From Dubosiella muris (lineage in GTDB: Bacteria; Bacillota_I; Bacilli_A; Erysipelotrichales; Erysipelotrichaceae), in NCBI RefSeq assembly GCF_004793885.1, contig NZ_SRYG01000003.1:62001-126000 (forward strand): DNA of 64,000 nt. Reading direction: 5' to 3'. This document shows positions 42,731-51,353 of this stretch, one piece after another. How positions within the stretch are numbered: the first letter of the stretch is position 1; every line of letters begins with the position of its first letter. The notes under the pieces were generated by a model that was not told where the DNA came from, did no database searches, and saw only the letters and a program-made list of their open reading frames with translations. The translations under genes and the position numbers were made by a program.

Positions 42731-43935
42731 TAAAACAAATCCTCGTCCTGTTCCTCTTCGTTGGAAACACCCGGATGGATCCAGTAGGACTTCACATCGT
42801 CCACGCACCAGTCCACCATTTTTTCCCAGTCAAACCGGGATTCATAGCGTTCGCACTTTTCAATCCGCGGTTTCGTCACCGGGTTTTTCGGCGTGAAGAT
42901 CGTACAGCAATCCTCAAACGGCAAAATCGACGTCTCGTACGTGTTGATCTTTTTGGAAATGTCGATGATCTCGACTTTATCCATACAAACGACCGGACGA
43001 ATCAGCGGCATCGTCGTCACCGCGTTGATCGCCTGCATTGACTCGAGCGTCTGCGAAGCCACCTGGCCAATCGACTCGCCCGTCGCAATCGCCTGGCAAT
43101 GGCGTTTTTGGGCCAGCTTCGTCGCGATGCGCATCATCATGCGGCGCATCAGCGTAATCGCGTAGCTCTCGTCGGCGTTTTGGTAAATCGCCAGCTGCAA
43201 ATCCGTAAACGGCACGACATGCACGAGAATCTCGCCCTGATACGGACTGATCAGCTCCGCCAGCGCCATCACTTTGTCCTGCGCGTTTTGTGACGTGTAC
43301 GGCGGCGCCGCGAAGTGGACGCATTCAATATGCACGCCACGCTTCATCATCAAGTAGCTGGCCACCGGCGAGTCGATCCCGCCCGAAAGCAGCACCATTG
43401 CCTTGCCGCCTACGCCCACCGGATAGCCACCCGCGCCCGGAATCTTATCCGTCATGATGTACGCCGCGTCGCTATGGACCTCGACCACGATCTTGACATC
43501 CGGCGTTCGGACATCGACTTTCCAGTCGCTGTTTTTCAAAATGGCCGTCGCGACGATCCGGTTGATTTGATCGGAAATGACCGGAAAGTTTTTGTCGCTG
43601 CGGCGGGCCGCCACTTTAAACGTCTTTTTCTCGGACAAATCCAAAGATTCCATGCACGCCTGGACGATCGCGTCCATATCCGGCTCGGTCTTGACCGCCA
43701 GGGAAAACGACGAGATTCCAAACACTTTCGCCAAGGTTTCGCTGACCGCTTCCGGATTTTCGTCATGCAAATAAATATACATCCGGTCATGCTGCTTCTC
43801 AAACTCCAATCCAGGATAGGCTTTCAAAGCGAGCTTCACGTTTGCTAAAAGCTGTTTAATAAAACTGTTACGGTTTTTTCCCTTTAACGACAATTCGCCG
43901 TAACGAATCAAAATGTGGTCATAACGATAAGCCAT
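42730..43935 (-). CDS. thiI: tRNA 4-thiouridine synthetase ThiI
   Basis: 401 residues. The N-terminal ferredoxin-like domain (HILIRYGELSLKGKNRNSFI) is followed by THUMP (about 75-165) and a PP-loop ATPase (MVLLSGGIDSPVASYLMMKR near 185; IATGESIGQVASQTLESMQA). There is no C-terminal rhodanese, as usual in Gram-positives, where a dedicated cysteine desulfurase delivers sulfur. That partner is encoded directly upstream with a 17-nt overlap. It makes s4U8 in tRNA and may also serve thiamine synthesis. Length normal. Confidence 0.96.
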   Translation of the reverse strand: MAYRYDHILIRYGELSLKGKNRNSFIKQLLANVKLALKAYPGLEFEKQHDRMYIYLHDENPEAVSETLAKVFGISSFSLAVKTEPDMDAIVQACMESLDLSEKKTFKVAARRSDKNFPVISDQINRIVATAILKNSDWKVDVRTPDVKIVVEVHSDAAYIMTDKIPGAGGYPVGVGGKAMVLLSGGIDSPVASYLMMKRGVHIECVHFAAPPYTSQNAQDKVMALAELISPYQGEILVHVVPFTDLQLAIYQNADESYAITLMRRMMMRIATKLAQKRHCQAIATGESIGQVASQTLESMQAINAVTTMPLIRPVVCMDKVEIIDISKKINTYETSILPFEDCCTIFTPKNPVTKPRIEKCERYESRFDWEKMVDWCVDDVKSYWIHPGVSNEEEQDEDLF

Positions 43936-45049
43936 AATTTTCCACGATCTCCTTCATTGCCTGCATAAACTGCTTCGCCTCCTCCAGCGTGTTGTCTTTT
44001 GAAAAAGACAGTCGAATCGCGTGGGAAGCGTCTTTTTTCGAATGATTCAAAGCCAAAATCACTTCGCTGGCTTGAGACGAGCGCGAATCGCACGTGCTCT
44101 TCGCCGAAACGCAAATTCCTTTTTCATCCAGCGCGTTCAATAAAACCTCGCTGGTGATTTGATCAAAGCTGACATTTAAAATGTACGGCAGCGCGTCTTC
44201 TGGCGACAAAACATGGCCGCCCGGAAACGACTCGACCCACGTCTTGAGCGTGTCTCGAATCGTCTTCACATGGTCGTACGTCTTTTCTTGTTCCTCCAGC
44301 GCCAAGCGGATCGTTTTCGCCAGCGCGATGTTGGCCGGCGCGTTTTCCGTGCCGCCCCGCAGTCCCTGCTCCTGCTGGCCGCCAAACACAAGCGGCTGCA
44401 GCTGGATCCGATTTTTCTTCATCAGCAGCGCCGATCCTTTGACCCCATGAATTTTATGCGCCGAAATCGTCGCCATGTCCAGCTTTTGAAACGGAATGTC
44501 GATTTTGCCAAAACTCTGCACGCAATCGCTATGGAAAACGCACGTCGGATGCGTATGGACGACATCCGCGATTGCTTCGATCGGATTGATCGAGCCAATT
44601 TCGTTGTTGACATGCATCAGCGAAACAAGCAGCGTGTCCTTGCGCAAATGGTCTTTGACCGCCTGCGCGCTCACGATTCCTCGCTCGTTGATTGGAAGCC
44701 GCTCGACATCAAAGCCAATCGACTCCAAAAAGTCCATCGCGTGCCGGGTGCTTGAATGCTCCACGTTGCTCGTTAAAATATGGTTGCCGCGCTGCCGGTT
44801 CGCCAAAGCGTAGCCGACGATGGCCAGCGAGTTGGATTCGCTGGCGCAGCTCGTAAACACGATTTCCGAATCGTCAACGCCCAGAGAACGGGCAATGTGC
44901 GCCCTCGCCTGTTCTAGCTGCCGCTTCGTTTTGCGTCCGGGTGAATGCATTGAGTCGGCATTCGCAAAACTTTCCTCGACAAGCTTCTTATAAACACGAG
45001 CAACCTCCGGGCGAACGGAGGTTGTCGATGCGTTATCAAAATAAATCAT
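43919..45049 (-). CDS. Cysteine desulfurase (NifS/IscS family), partner of ThiI
   Basis: 376 residues, PLP-dependent. IYFDNASTTSVRPEV at the start, NVEHSSTRHAMDFLES, HVNNEIGSINPI, the Schiff-base lysine in SAHKIHG (K199) and the mobile active-site cysteine in SAKSTCDSRSS (near 320) are all present. It removes sulfur from cysteine as persulfide. Overlap with thiI and absence of iscU nearby point to tRNA thiolation rather than Fe-S assembly, like NifZ of Bacillus. It starts 3 nt after ezrA ends, with no clear ribosome binding site, so it is coupled. Confidence 0.94.
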   Translation of the reverse strand: MIYFDNASTTSVRPEVARVYKKLVEESFANADSMHSPGRKTKRQLEQARAHIARSLGVDDSEIVFTSCASESNSLAIVGYALANRQRGNHILTSNVEHSSTRHAMDFLESIGFDVERLPINERGIVSAQAVKDHLRKDTLLVSLMHVNNEIGSINPIEAIADVVHTHPTCVFHSDCVQSFGKIDIPFQKLDMATISAHKIHGVKGSALLMKKNRIQLQPLVFGGQQEQGLRGGTENAPANIALAKTIRLALEEQEKTYDHVKTIRDTLKTWVESFPGGHVLSPEDALPYILNVSFDQITSEVLLNALDEKGICVSAKSTCDSRSSQASEVILALNHSKKDASHAIRLSFSKDNTLEEAKQFMQAMKEIVENYGLSL

Positions 45050-45052
45050 ACG

Positions 45053-46825
45053 CTACACTTGATTCATGACCGCCGGATCTTTTTTCGCGATCAGCTTCTC
45101 ATAAATGCCCGGATGCATATTCTCGATCGCCTGGATCGCGATCTTCAGCGCGTGGGTATACTCCCCGTTCTGGAAGCATACTTCCGCATGCGTCAGCTCG
45201 GAATCCATTGCCGGATACGTGGAGCGGAACCGATTGCCAAAAACAATCGCGTTTTCCACCATAATCGCCACGCCAACCAGATTGTTGGCGTTGTTGTAAA
45301 GCTTATACACAAAATCAATAGCGTCCTGCAAATCCGCGTTTAGCGTCTGCACATCCAATGGCGAATGATCCAAAACGACACGAACCCGCTGAATCAGCCG
45401 CTCGCCTTCCTTGAGGTCGTCCGCGAACTGCGTCGACATGCTCGGCAAATTGCGTGAAATCGTATTGAGGCGGACCTCATTCAAAATAAGCTGCAATTTG
45501 ACAAGCTGCTTCTTGGCCCGCGACTCATCCGAGCTGGCGCCAACCAGCATTCGCTTCATGTCGTTGACTTGCAGGTGGAACGTGTCCACGTCTTGCGCGA
45601 ATTCCCGATACACCTGCACGACCTCGACGCTTGGCGTCGCGTCGCGCGACAAGGCTTCCTCCACGATTTTGCGGCGATCCTGCAAATCGGCCAGCTGGGA
45701 TTTAGCCAAAGTGAAGCGGTGCGTCCAGTCTTCCAGGCCGAACCGGTCTTTGATGTTGGCGTACAGCGTCACGATTTCATCGAGCGCTTCTTCCTCCTCG
45801 TCCACTTTTTCAAATGTGGCGAGCAAGTCTCCGTGAATCTCGTCGTACGCTTTTTTCTCCTTCATGACGTCGTCCTGCAATTCCAAAATCGCGTCGCCGA
45901 TATCCGTCAGCATCGTGTCCGCTTTTTCCAGATTGCCGACATCGAGCGCGTTGGTCGCCTCGACCAGCGCCTTTTCGATGGTGTCCGTCTTTTCATCCGT
46001 GTTTAAATAACGAATGTCGATCTGGTTGTCTTTCAGCATCTGGATGTTGCTAAGAACCTCGTCCAGAGCCCGCGGCAAAATGTTTTTCGCCTTTTCGTAC
46101 AAACCGGGATACGCCGCAATTTGCGAAGAAACGACATCCACGCGCGAAGCGATCTTGTCGACTTCCTCTTTCGCCTTGTTGAACTCGGACGCGAACATCC
46201 ACTCCTCGAAGCTCGAGAACTCGTTTTCGATGTCCCCGATTTCGGAATCAATGTAGTTGCTTGCCGAGTAAAACGAAGCGCGGTTGTCCTGGTACACCTT
46301 CTTGACATTGCGGAACCGCTCTTTCAAAGAGTTGGATTTTTCCCGGACTTCCGTTTCGCGGGCCAAAATATGGTCCAGCGACTGGTTGACGATCCGGATC
46401 CGCTCTTTCGTGTCGTCCAGCATCGTTTCCAGCTCGTCCATGGAACGGGTCGCTTTGCGAATGCGATGCGCCGCGATAAAATCGTCGGCATCGGTGAACA
46501 ATTCGTCACAAGAAGCAACACTTTTCTGGCAGATCTCGTATTTTGGCGTCAGATTTTTGATCCGTTCCATAATATCGTCATTGGCTTTCGCGAACGCGTT
46601 GGCCTTGTTGAATTTGTATGCGAGTGCGTTGTTCCGAATTTCATTGACCTCGATTTCCAGCTCAGCAAGCCGTTTCGCCGCTTTACGGCGCTTCATCATC
46701 CGCATAATGATCCAAATGAGGATCAGCAGCAGCACCGCGATTGCGACATAGATCATCAATTCCGTGGAAAGATGGGCGCTGATATAAGAATAGGCCGATC
46801 GAAAGAAATTCATGACAGTCTCCAT
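45053..46825 (-). CDS. ezrA: Septation ring regulator EzrA
   Basis: 590 residues: a short outside N-terminus, one membrane segment (about 23-42: LMIYVAIAVLLLILIWIIMR) and a long cytoplasmic region of spectrin-like coiled-coil helices (AELEIEVNEIRNNALAYKFN, KAKNILPRALDEVLSNIQML). EzrA binds FtsZ and limits or places Z-rings in Bacillota. ATG 46825 is chosen because AAGGAGGTAAC precedes it; upstream in-frame codons lack such a signal. Divergent from rpsD and first in ezrA-desulfurase-thiI, the same gene order as in several Bacillota. Confidence 0.94.
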   Translation of the reverse strand: METVMNFFRSAYSYISAHLSTELMIYVAIAVLLLILIWIIMRMMKRRKAAKRLAELEIEVNEIRNNALAYKFNKANAFAKANDDIMERIKNLTPKYEICQKSVASCDELFTDADDFIAAHRIRKATRSMDELETMLDDTKERIRIVNQSLDHILARETEVREKSNSLKERFRNVKKVYQDNRASFYSASNYIDSEIGDIENEFSSFEEWMFASEFNKAKEEVDKIASRVDVVSSQIAAYPGLYEKAKNILPRALDEVLSNIQMLKDNQIDIRYLNTDEKTDTIEKALVEATNALDVGNLEKADTMLTDIGDAILELQDDVMKEKKAYDEIHGDLLATFEKVDEEEEALDEIVTLYANIKDRFGLEDWTHRFTLAKSQLADLQDRRKIVEEALSRDATPSVEVVQVYREFAQDVDTFHLQVNDMKRMLVGASSDESRAKKQLVKLQLILNEVRLNTISRNLPSMSTQFADDLKEGERLIQRVRVVLDHSPLDVQTLNADLQDAIDFVYKLYNNANNLVGVAIMVENAIVFGNRFRSTYPAMDSELTHAEVCFQNGEYTHALKIAIQAIENMHPGIYEKLIAKKDPAVMNQV

Positions 46826-46945
46826 GTTGTTACCTCCTTGCATACTGCTCATATTGTAACACAACGAACCTTTTCTACGCCATACCCAACCGTGGTCAAC
46901 TTCGGCTTGTACAAAAGAAACGGAAAGCGAAATAAGAAACTTCGC

Positions 46946-46974
46946 TTGATTTCATCTGGAAGGTTTGCTATAGT
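46946..46974 (+). promoter_or_regulatory. Promoter of rpsD
   Basis: TTGATT (46946-46951), 17-nt spacer, TATAGT (46969-46974). Confidence 0.75.
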
Positions 46975-46995
46975 GAGATAGCATGACTAAGCAGC

Positions 46996-47099
46996 ATACA
47001 AAGTCGAAGGACCGGCGTTGCGGGCGCATAGCGATACGAGTAAGCTAAAAGCTGATAGTAGAAAGTATCTTCCGCAACACCCCTTTCGAAGATTTGTAT
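46996..47099 (+). ncRNA. Structured 5' leader of rpsD (S4 autoregulatory leader candidate)
   Basis: ATACAAA (46996-47002) pairs with TTTGTAT (47093-47099). Inside, TCGAAGG pairs with CCTTTCGA (one bulge) and GTTGCGG with CCGCAAC, nesting a ~100-nt multi-stem RNA between the promoter and the S4 gene. The GC-rich core resembles S4-binding leaders known in Bacillota; no covariance search was possible. Confidence 0.7.
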
Positions 47100-47134
47100 C
47101 TTGTTGTTTTATGCAAACAATAGGAGGAAAAAAC

Positions 47135-47743
47135 ATGTCAAGAAACACAGGAAGCACTTGGAAAAAGTCCCGTCGTCTCGGTTTCTCCATCCTGGGAACA
47201 GGACAGGAACTGGCACGTCGTAATTACGCCCCAGGACAGCACGGAAAAAGCCGTCGTCCGAAACTGACGAACTACGGTATTCAGTTGCAGGAAAAACAAA
47301 GAATCCGCAACACGTACCAGTTGACAGAAAAACAATTCTTCAACACATACCAGAAGGCAAGCCGTAAAGCCGGCGCAACAGGCGAAAATTTCCTGATCAT
47401 GCTTGAGTCCCGTCTTGACAACCTGGTATACCGCCTCGGTTTCGCGAATACGCGCCGTGGTGCCCGCCAGCTTGTTAACCACGGACAAATCATGGTTGAC
47501 GGCAAAAAAGTCGACATCCCTAGCTACCAGGTAAAACCTGGTCAGGTCATCGAAGTTCGCGAACGCGCGAAAAACCAGAAGAGCATCGTGGAAGCGCTCG
47601 AAGCCGCTGTTGCCACAGTGGATTTCGTGGAAGTGGACAAAGACAAAAAAGTCGGAAAATACGTTCGTTACCCAGAACGTAGCGAACTGTTCACGAGCGA
47701 GCCAATCAACGAGCTGCTCGTTGTCGAGTTCTACAACCGGTAA
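47135..47743 (+). CDS. rpsD: 30S ribosomal protein S4
   Basis: 202 residues, normal length. [39 protein letters not shown], the S4 RNA-binding domain [20 protein letters not shown] and [20 protein letters not shown], and the conserved end [13 protein letters not shown]4 nucleates 30S assembly and often represses its own mRNA. There are no zinc cysteines (C-minus form). AGGAGG precedes ATG 47135. It is monocistronic with its own promoter, leader and terminator. Confidence 0.98.
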   Translation: MSRNTGSTWKKSRRLGFSILGTGQELARRNYAPGQHGKSRRPKLTNYGIQLQEKQRIRNTYQLTEKQFFNTYQKASRKAGATGENFLIMLESRLDNLVYRLGFANTRRGARQLVNHGQIMVDGKKVDIPSYQVKPGQVIEVRERAKNQKSIVEALEAAVATVDFVEVDKDKKVGKYVRYPERSELFTSEPINELLVVEFYNR

Positions 47744-47753
47744 TGCATGGCCG

Positions 47754-47780
47754 AAAAGTCCGTTCACGCGGGCTTTTTTT
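47754..47780 (+). terminator. Terminator of rpsD
   Basis: AAGTCCG/CGGGCTT arms (one G-U) with loop TTCACG, then seven T residues. Confidence 0.8.
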
Positions 47781-47781
47781 G

Positions 47782-47790
47782 TGCTATATT
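47782..47790 (+). promoter_or_regulatory. Extended -10 promoter, predicting a leaderless mRNA for the gene at 47797
   Basis: TGC-TATATT, then GAAAGC, then ATG: the same 6-nt spacing as cutC and bceR. It begins right after the rpsD terminator T-tract. Confidence 0.55.
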
Positions 47791-47796
47791 GAAAGC

Positions 47797-48153
47797 ATGT
47801 TTAGCTCGATTTACCTTGTCGGCAAAGAATGTCTGCACGCCCGCGAACTCCAATACGGCTTTCGCCTCGTCGCCATCAAGCCCAAAACCCCGATTCAGAA
47901 AACGGCCTCCACTTCTTTTTTATGGATGGCCGCGCTTTGGTTTGTCTTGTTCGCGCTCTGGATCAGCGGCCTTGTGCTCCCCTTCGTCTTTTTCGACGAC
48001 GCCTTGCACCGCATCGGGATCCCCATCACGATGACGCTCTCCTACGCCGCGCTCGTCCTTTGCGTCAAGTACACGATTGGCCGGCCCTGGAAAGCGTACT
48101 TGCGCGCCAACGATCCTCTTCTGCCAGCAAAAAACCGAAAGCCGCGGACATGA
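47797..48153 (+). CDS. Small membrane protein of unknown function
   Basis: 118 residues with two hydrophobic segments (about 45-70: FLWMAALWFVLFALWISGLV; and about 80-98: MTLSYAALVLCVKYTIG), a positively charged middle and a basic C-terminus. There is no signal peptide and no recognised family. I choose ATG 47797 because it follows a promoter-like TGC-TATATT at leaderless distance; upstream in-frame codons lie within the rpsD terminator. It forms a single-gene unit ended by a strong bidirectional terminator that contains the stop codon. Confidence 0.65.
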   Translation: MFSSIYLVGKECLHARELQYGFRLVAIKPKTPIQKTASTSFLWMAALWFVLFALWISGLVLPFVFFDDALHRIGIPITMTLSYAALVLCVKYTIGRPWKAYLRANDPLLPAKNRKPRT

Positions 48154-48178
48154 ATCCGATTGCTTTCGGTTTTTTTTG
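48133..48178. terminator. Bidirectional terminator
   Basis: Ten-bp perfect stem AACCGAAAGC/GCTTTCGGTT (48133-48142 and 48162-48171) with T-runs on both sides, between convergent genes; the stop of the membrane protein gene is in the loop. Confidence 0.85.
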
Positions 48179-48188
48179 TTTTTCTATT

Positions 48189-48998
48189 TTATTCGACCGG
48201 ATTCACAATCGCCATCAAGCCAAAGTGATCCGAAATAACCGGCTCGTTGATGCCGTTGAACACGGTCCGGCAAGAAGCCACCGCGACAGGCCGGCTGGAA
48301 AAGAGGTGGTCGATCCGCATTTTTTTCGGATGATCCCCTTCGCGCCAGCCGTCGATTTCCTGGACGACCGTCATTCCGTCGTCCTTCGCTTGCGCCTCTT
48401 CATACAAGTCGAAGAATCCCGACGCCCGGACAAGGTCATACCCCTCGCCGCGCACTTGCGCGTCCGCGTTGAAATCGCCTAGAACATATACCGGCTCATT
48501 TTGCGGCAGCGCCTTTGCGAGCTTTTTCCACTGGCCCGCGAACGGTTCCAGCGCGTCGTTCCACCAACCCATATGAACATTGACAAACCAGCCATCCTCG
48601 GTTTTCACTTCCAGAGAGCGGCGCGTCCTAAAATCGTCGTAGTCGTCTTGTTGCGAAAGCAACGTCGAGCGAACTTCCAAAATTTTCTTCTTCGTAAAGA
48701 ACGCCAGCCCCTCGTCATAGCGCGAATACCCTGTTTTGACCGGCAGCCAAACCATCTCGTAGCGAAGGCCTTGCTGCTTCATCAGCTGATGCAGCATGTA
48801 CGCGTGGTTGTCTTCCCGAAAGGGAACGCCCGGACGGGCGCTTGGCTCTTGCATATCGTCCGCCGCGAACGTTTGATTGACTTCCTGCAACGCGATCACA
48901 TCCGGATCCAGGGCCGCGATCGCTTTCACGAACTCCACTTGCTTGACGCGCATCGCCTTCTCTTCGAGCGAATGCGTATTCAACGTGAGCAGTTTCAT
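48189..48998 (-). CDS. Endonuclease/exonuclease/phosphatase (EEP) family protein
   Basis: 269 residues with all EEP motifs: LLTLNTHS (N7), ALQEVNQ (metal Glu), RRSLEVKTEDGWFVNVHMGW, GDFNADA, RIDHLF and SDHFGLMA. It is cytoplasmic, with no signal. EEP enzymes cleave phosphodiesters or phosphomonoesters in DNA, lipids or sugar phosphates. It is encoded 1 nt after the stop of the PTS IIABC gene and probably cotranscribed with it, which hints at a sugar-phosphate or related substrate; that is inference. GGAGGG precedes the ATG. Confidence 0.88.
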   Translation of the reverse strand: MKLLTLNTHSLEEKAMRVKQVEFVKAIAALDPDVIALQEVNQTFAADDMQEPSARPGVPFREDNHAYMLHQLMKQQGLRYEMVWLPVKTGYSRYDEGLAFFTKKKILEVRSTLLSQQDDYDDFRTRRSLEVKTEDGWFVNVHMGWWNDALEPFAGQWKKLAKALPQNEPVYVLGDFNADAQVRGEGYDLVRASGFFDLYEEAQAKDDGMTVVQEIDGWREGDHPKKMRIDHLFSSRPVAVASCRTVFNGINEPVISDHFGLMAIVNPVE

Positions 48999-48999
48999 A

Positions 49000-51111
49000 T
49001 TATCCCTCCAAAAGCAAATCGTTGATATCCGACTTCAGAACATCGGCTTTTGGTCCGTATACGGCCTGGATCCCGTTTCCTTTTTTCACAAGACCCATCG
49101 CGCCTTCTTTTTTCCACTCGCTTACATCCGCGACTTTTTCCGGATCCTTCACCGTGACCCGCAGACGCGTCATGCAGGCGTCCACCAGCTCGATGTTGTC
49201 AAAGCCGCCCAGCAACTCGATAATACGCACTGGCTGCGAAGCCGGATCGAGCGCCGTCGTCGATTTCGAAGCCGTCTGCTCGCCGCCTTCTTCCGCGCTC
49301 TGGTAGTTGCCGTTGCGTCCTGGCGTCGCGTAGTTGAATTTTTTGATCATCCAGTTCGAAACAAGATAACCGATTCCCAGGAACGCCACGCAGGCGATCA
49401 GGAAGTTGATGATGTCCGCGCCCAGACCGGCTTGCATCGACATCGGCACCCGTGTCAAAAACTCAAGATTTCCAAACGAGTGCAAACGCAGATCGACGAC
49501 ACCTGCCAGCGCGAACGCCAATCCTTGCAGCACCGCGTACACGATATACATCGGAATCGCGCAGAACATGAACATGAACTCCAGCGGTTCAGTCACGCCG
49601 GTCAGGAACACGGCGAGCACGATCGAAATGAACATCGAACGATATTGTTTTCTCTTGTCCGCGTCCACGTTGCGGTACATCGCCAGCGCGAAGCCCATCA
49701 GCAGACCTGTCGCGCCAATCATCTGTCCCACCTTGAAGCGGGCCGGCGTCACGTTGGCAAGCAAGTCGTTGTACGCCGCGAAATTGCCGGCATCTTTAAA
49801 GTTGATCAAATCCGTCACCCAGGCCAGCCATAGCGGATCCTGGCCGAAAACCTGTGTCCCCGCGGCCGCGCCGGTCATGATCGTGTACGTGCCGCCAAAC
49901 GACGTGTAGTTCATCGGGATCGTGAGCATGTGGTGCAAGCCAAACGGCAATAGCAGACGCTCGAGCGTTCCGTAAATGAATGGAGCCAAAATCGGCGACG
50001 TCGTCGAAGAACCGGCGATCCACACGCCAAACGAGTTGATTCCCAGCTGCACAAACGGCCATACGACCGCCAGCACGAGGCTGACCACGATCGACCACGC
50101 GATCACGACAAGCGGAACGAACCGTTTTCCGTTAAAGAACGAGAGGGCTTCCGGAAGTTTACGGAAATTATAGTACTTGTTGTAAATGATGCCACCCATG
50201 AAACCGGCGATCATGCCGACAAACACACCCATGTTCAACGCCGGCGCGCCAAGCACCGACACGAAGTAGCCATCGACCGGCATCGGCTGTCCAAACAGCG
50301 TGTGCGTCATCGCTGCCGGATCGGCCAGCATCGCGTTGGTCACCCCGAAAATCTGTCCGGTGATGTTGTTGACAAGCACAAACGCGATCGCCGCCGCGAA
50401 CGCGCCACCCGCGCGCTCCTTCGCCCACGATCCACCAATCGCGATCGCGAACAGCAGGTTCAAGTTGTTGATGACAGCCCAGCCGATGTTTTCCACGACG
50501 CTGCCAATCGTCGACAGCATCGCGATATCGCCCGCGCTCATGCCAATGAGCTTTCCAAGCGAGATCATCAAGCCGGCTGCCGGCATAACGGCGATCACAA
50601 CCATGAGCACTTTTCCAAATTTTTGCAGGAAGTCGAAGTTGATTCCCATTTTCTTCTTTTCCGTCATGAGCTTCTTGCCGGCTTTCACTTTGCCTTTGGC
50701 AAACGACAGCGTCTTATCCTGCGCCCCTTTGCACACGATGACCGGCGTGATCGGATTGATGTTTTTCTTCTTCAGCAAATCCAAATCCACGACCGCTACC
50801 AGCTCGCCTTTTTTCACTTTTTGTCCGGCTTTCACTTTCACATCGAAGCCTTCCCCGTTCAAGCCAACCGTTTCCAGACCGACATGCACGAGGATTTCCT
50901 CGCCGTTTTTCCCTTTGAATCCAAAGGCGTGCTTTGTCGGCGCGACCATCGTGATCTCTCCATCCACCGGGCTGACGATTTCTCCGTTTTCCGGTACGAT
51001 GGCGATGCCTTCTCCCATCATCTTTTGAGAGAAGATTGGATCCGGGACTTGCTCAAGCGCAACCGTCTGTCCGGATACCGGCGCGTAAATAATGAGTTTT
51101 TGTGCTTTCAT
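49000..51111 (-). CDS. PTS sugar transporter, fused EIIA-EIIC-EIIB of the glucose/maltose/GlcNAc family
   Basis: 703 residues in the order A-C-B. EIIA (about 1-150) has IFSQKMMGEGIAIVPENGEI and the phospho-histidine site ILVHVGLETV. EIIC (about 160-590) has GKVLMVVIAVMPAAGLMISL, PFGLHHMLTIPMN and TGVTEPLEFMFMFCAIPMY. EIIB (about 630-703) has the phosphocysteine in ELVDACMTRLRVTVKD. It imports and phosphorylates a glucose-family sugar; which one is not readable here. The divergent LacI regulator at 51354 and three TTGCA...TGCAA sites point to sugar-induced control. It is followed by an EEP enzyme. Confidence 0.94.
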   Translation of the reverse strand: MKAQKLIIYAPVSGQTVALEQVPDPIFSQKMMGEGIAIVPENGEIVSPVDGEITMVAPTKHAFGFKGKNGEEILVHVGLETVGLNGEGFDVKVKAGQKVKKGELVAVVDLDLLKKKNINPITPVIVCKGAQDKTLSFAKGKVKAGKKLMTEKKKMGINFDFLQKFGKVLMVVIAVMPAAGLMISLGKLIGMSAGDIAMLSTIGSVVENIGWAVINNLNLLFAIAIGGSWAKERAGGAFAAAIAFVLVNNITGQIFGVTNAMLADPAAMTHTLFGQPMPVDGYFVSVLGAPALNMGVFVGMIAGFMGGIIYNKYYNFRKLPEALSFFNGKRFVPLVVIAWSIVVSLVLAVVWPFVQLGINSFGVWIAGSSTTSPILAPFIYGTLERLLLPFGLHHMLTIPMNYTSFGGTYTIMTGAAAGTQVFGQDPLWLAWVTDLINFKDAGNFAAYNDLLANVTPARFKVGQMIGATGLLMGFALAMYRNVDADKRKQYRSMFISIVLAVFLTGVTEPLEFMFMFCAIPMYIVYAVLQGLAFALAGVVDLRLHSFGNLEFLTRVPMSMQAGLGADIINFLIACVAFLGIGYLVSNWMIKKFNYATPGRNGNYQSAEEGGEQTASKSTTALDPASQPVRIIELLGGFDNIELVDACMTRLRVTVKDPEKVADVSEWKKEGAMGLVKKGNGIQAVYGPKADVLKSDINDLLLEG

Positions 51112-51125
51112 TTTTTCTCCCTTTC

Positions 51126-51142
51126 TTGCAATTTTTATGCAC
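51126..51142. promoter_or_regulatory. LacI-type operator O1
   Basis: TTGCAATTTTTATGCAC: TTGCA and TGCA arms downstream of the PTS -10 box, in the untranslated leader. Confidence 0.55.
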
Positions 51143-51155
51143 TAATTTCACTTTC

Positions 51156-51183
51156 ATTGTATATAAATTGCATAAAATTGCAA
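51156..51183 (-). promoter_or_regulatory. Promoter of the PTS-EEP operon
   Basis: Minus strand TTGCAA (51178-51183), 16-nt spacer, TACAAT (51156-51161). Operator O2 covers the -35 box and part of the spacer. Confidence 0.75.
51168..51183. promoter_or_regulatory. LacI-type operator O2
   Basis: TTGCATAAAATTGCAA with perfect TTGCA/TGCAA arms overlapping the -35 box of the PTS promoter. Confidence 0.65.
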
Positions 51184-51250
51184 GATGTAATTCATAAAAA
51201 TTTCAAAGAAATCCGAATGTAAGCGGATTCCGCAACAAAGATGCGTTCTT

Positions 51251-51278
51251 TTTGCATAGAAATTCGTTAAAATGCAAA
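51251..51278. promoter_or_regulatory. Possible LacI-type operator O3
   Basis: TTTGCAT-N14-ATGCAAA near the start of the regulator gene's promoter region. Arms match O1/O2 but the spacing is wider, so it may be two half-sites. Confidence 0.4.
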
Positions 51279-51353
51279 AAATCAGGCATTTTCCGCTTTT
51301 CATTCATGCAAATTTCGGCTATTCTTAAAAGCAGAAAGAAAGGAAGGCTTTAT

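Noticed and set aside
46121-46981. 286-codon plus-strand frame over ezrA
   Set aside because: Antisense to EzrA and crosses the rpsD promoter; composition is not protein-like.
48877-49833. 318-codon plus-strand frame over the EEP and PTS genes
   Set aside because: Spans the junction of two real minus-strand genes and lacks any motif.
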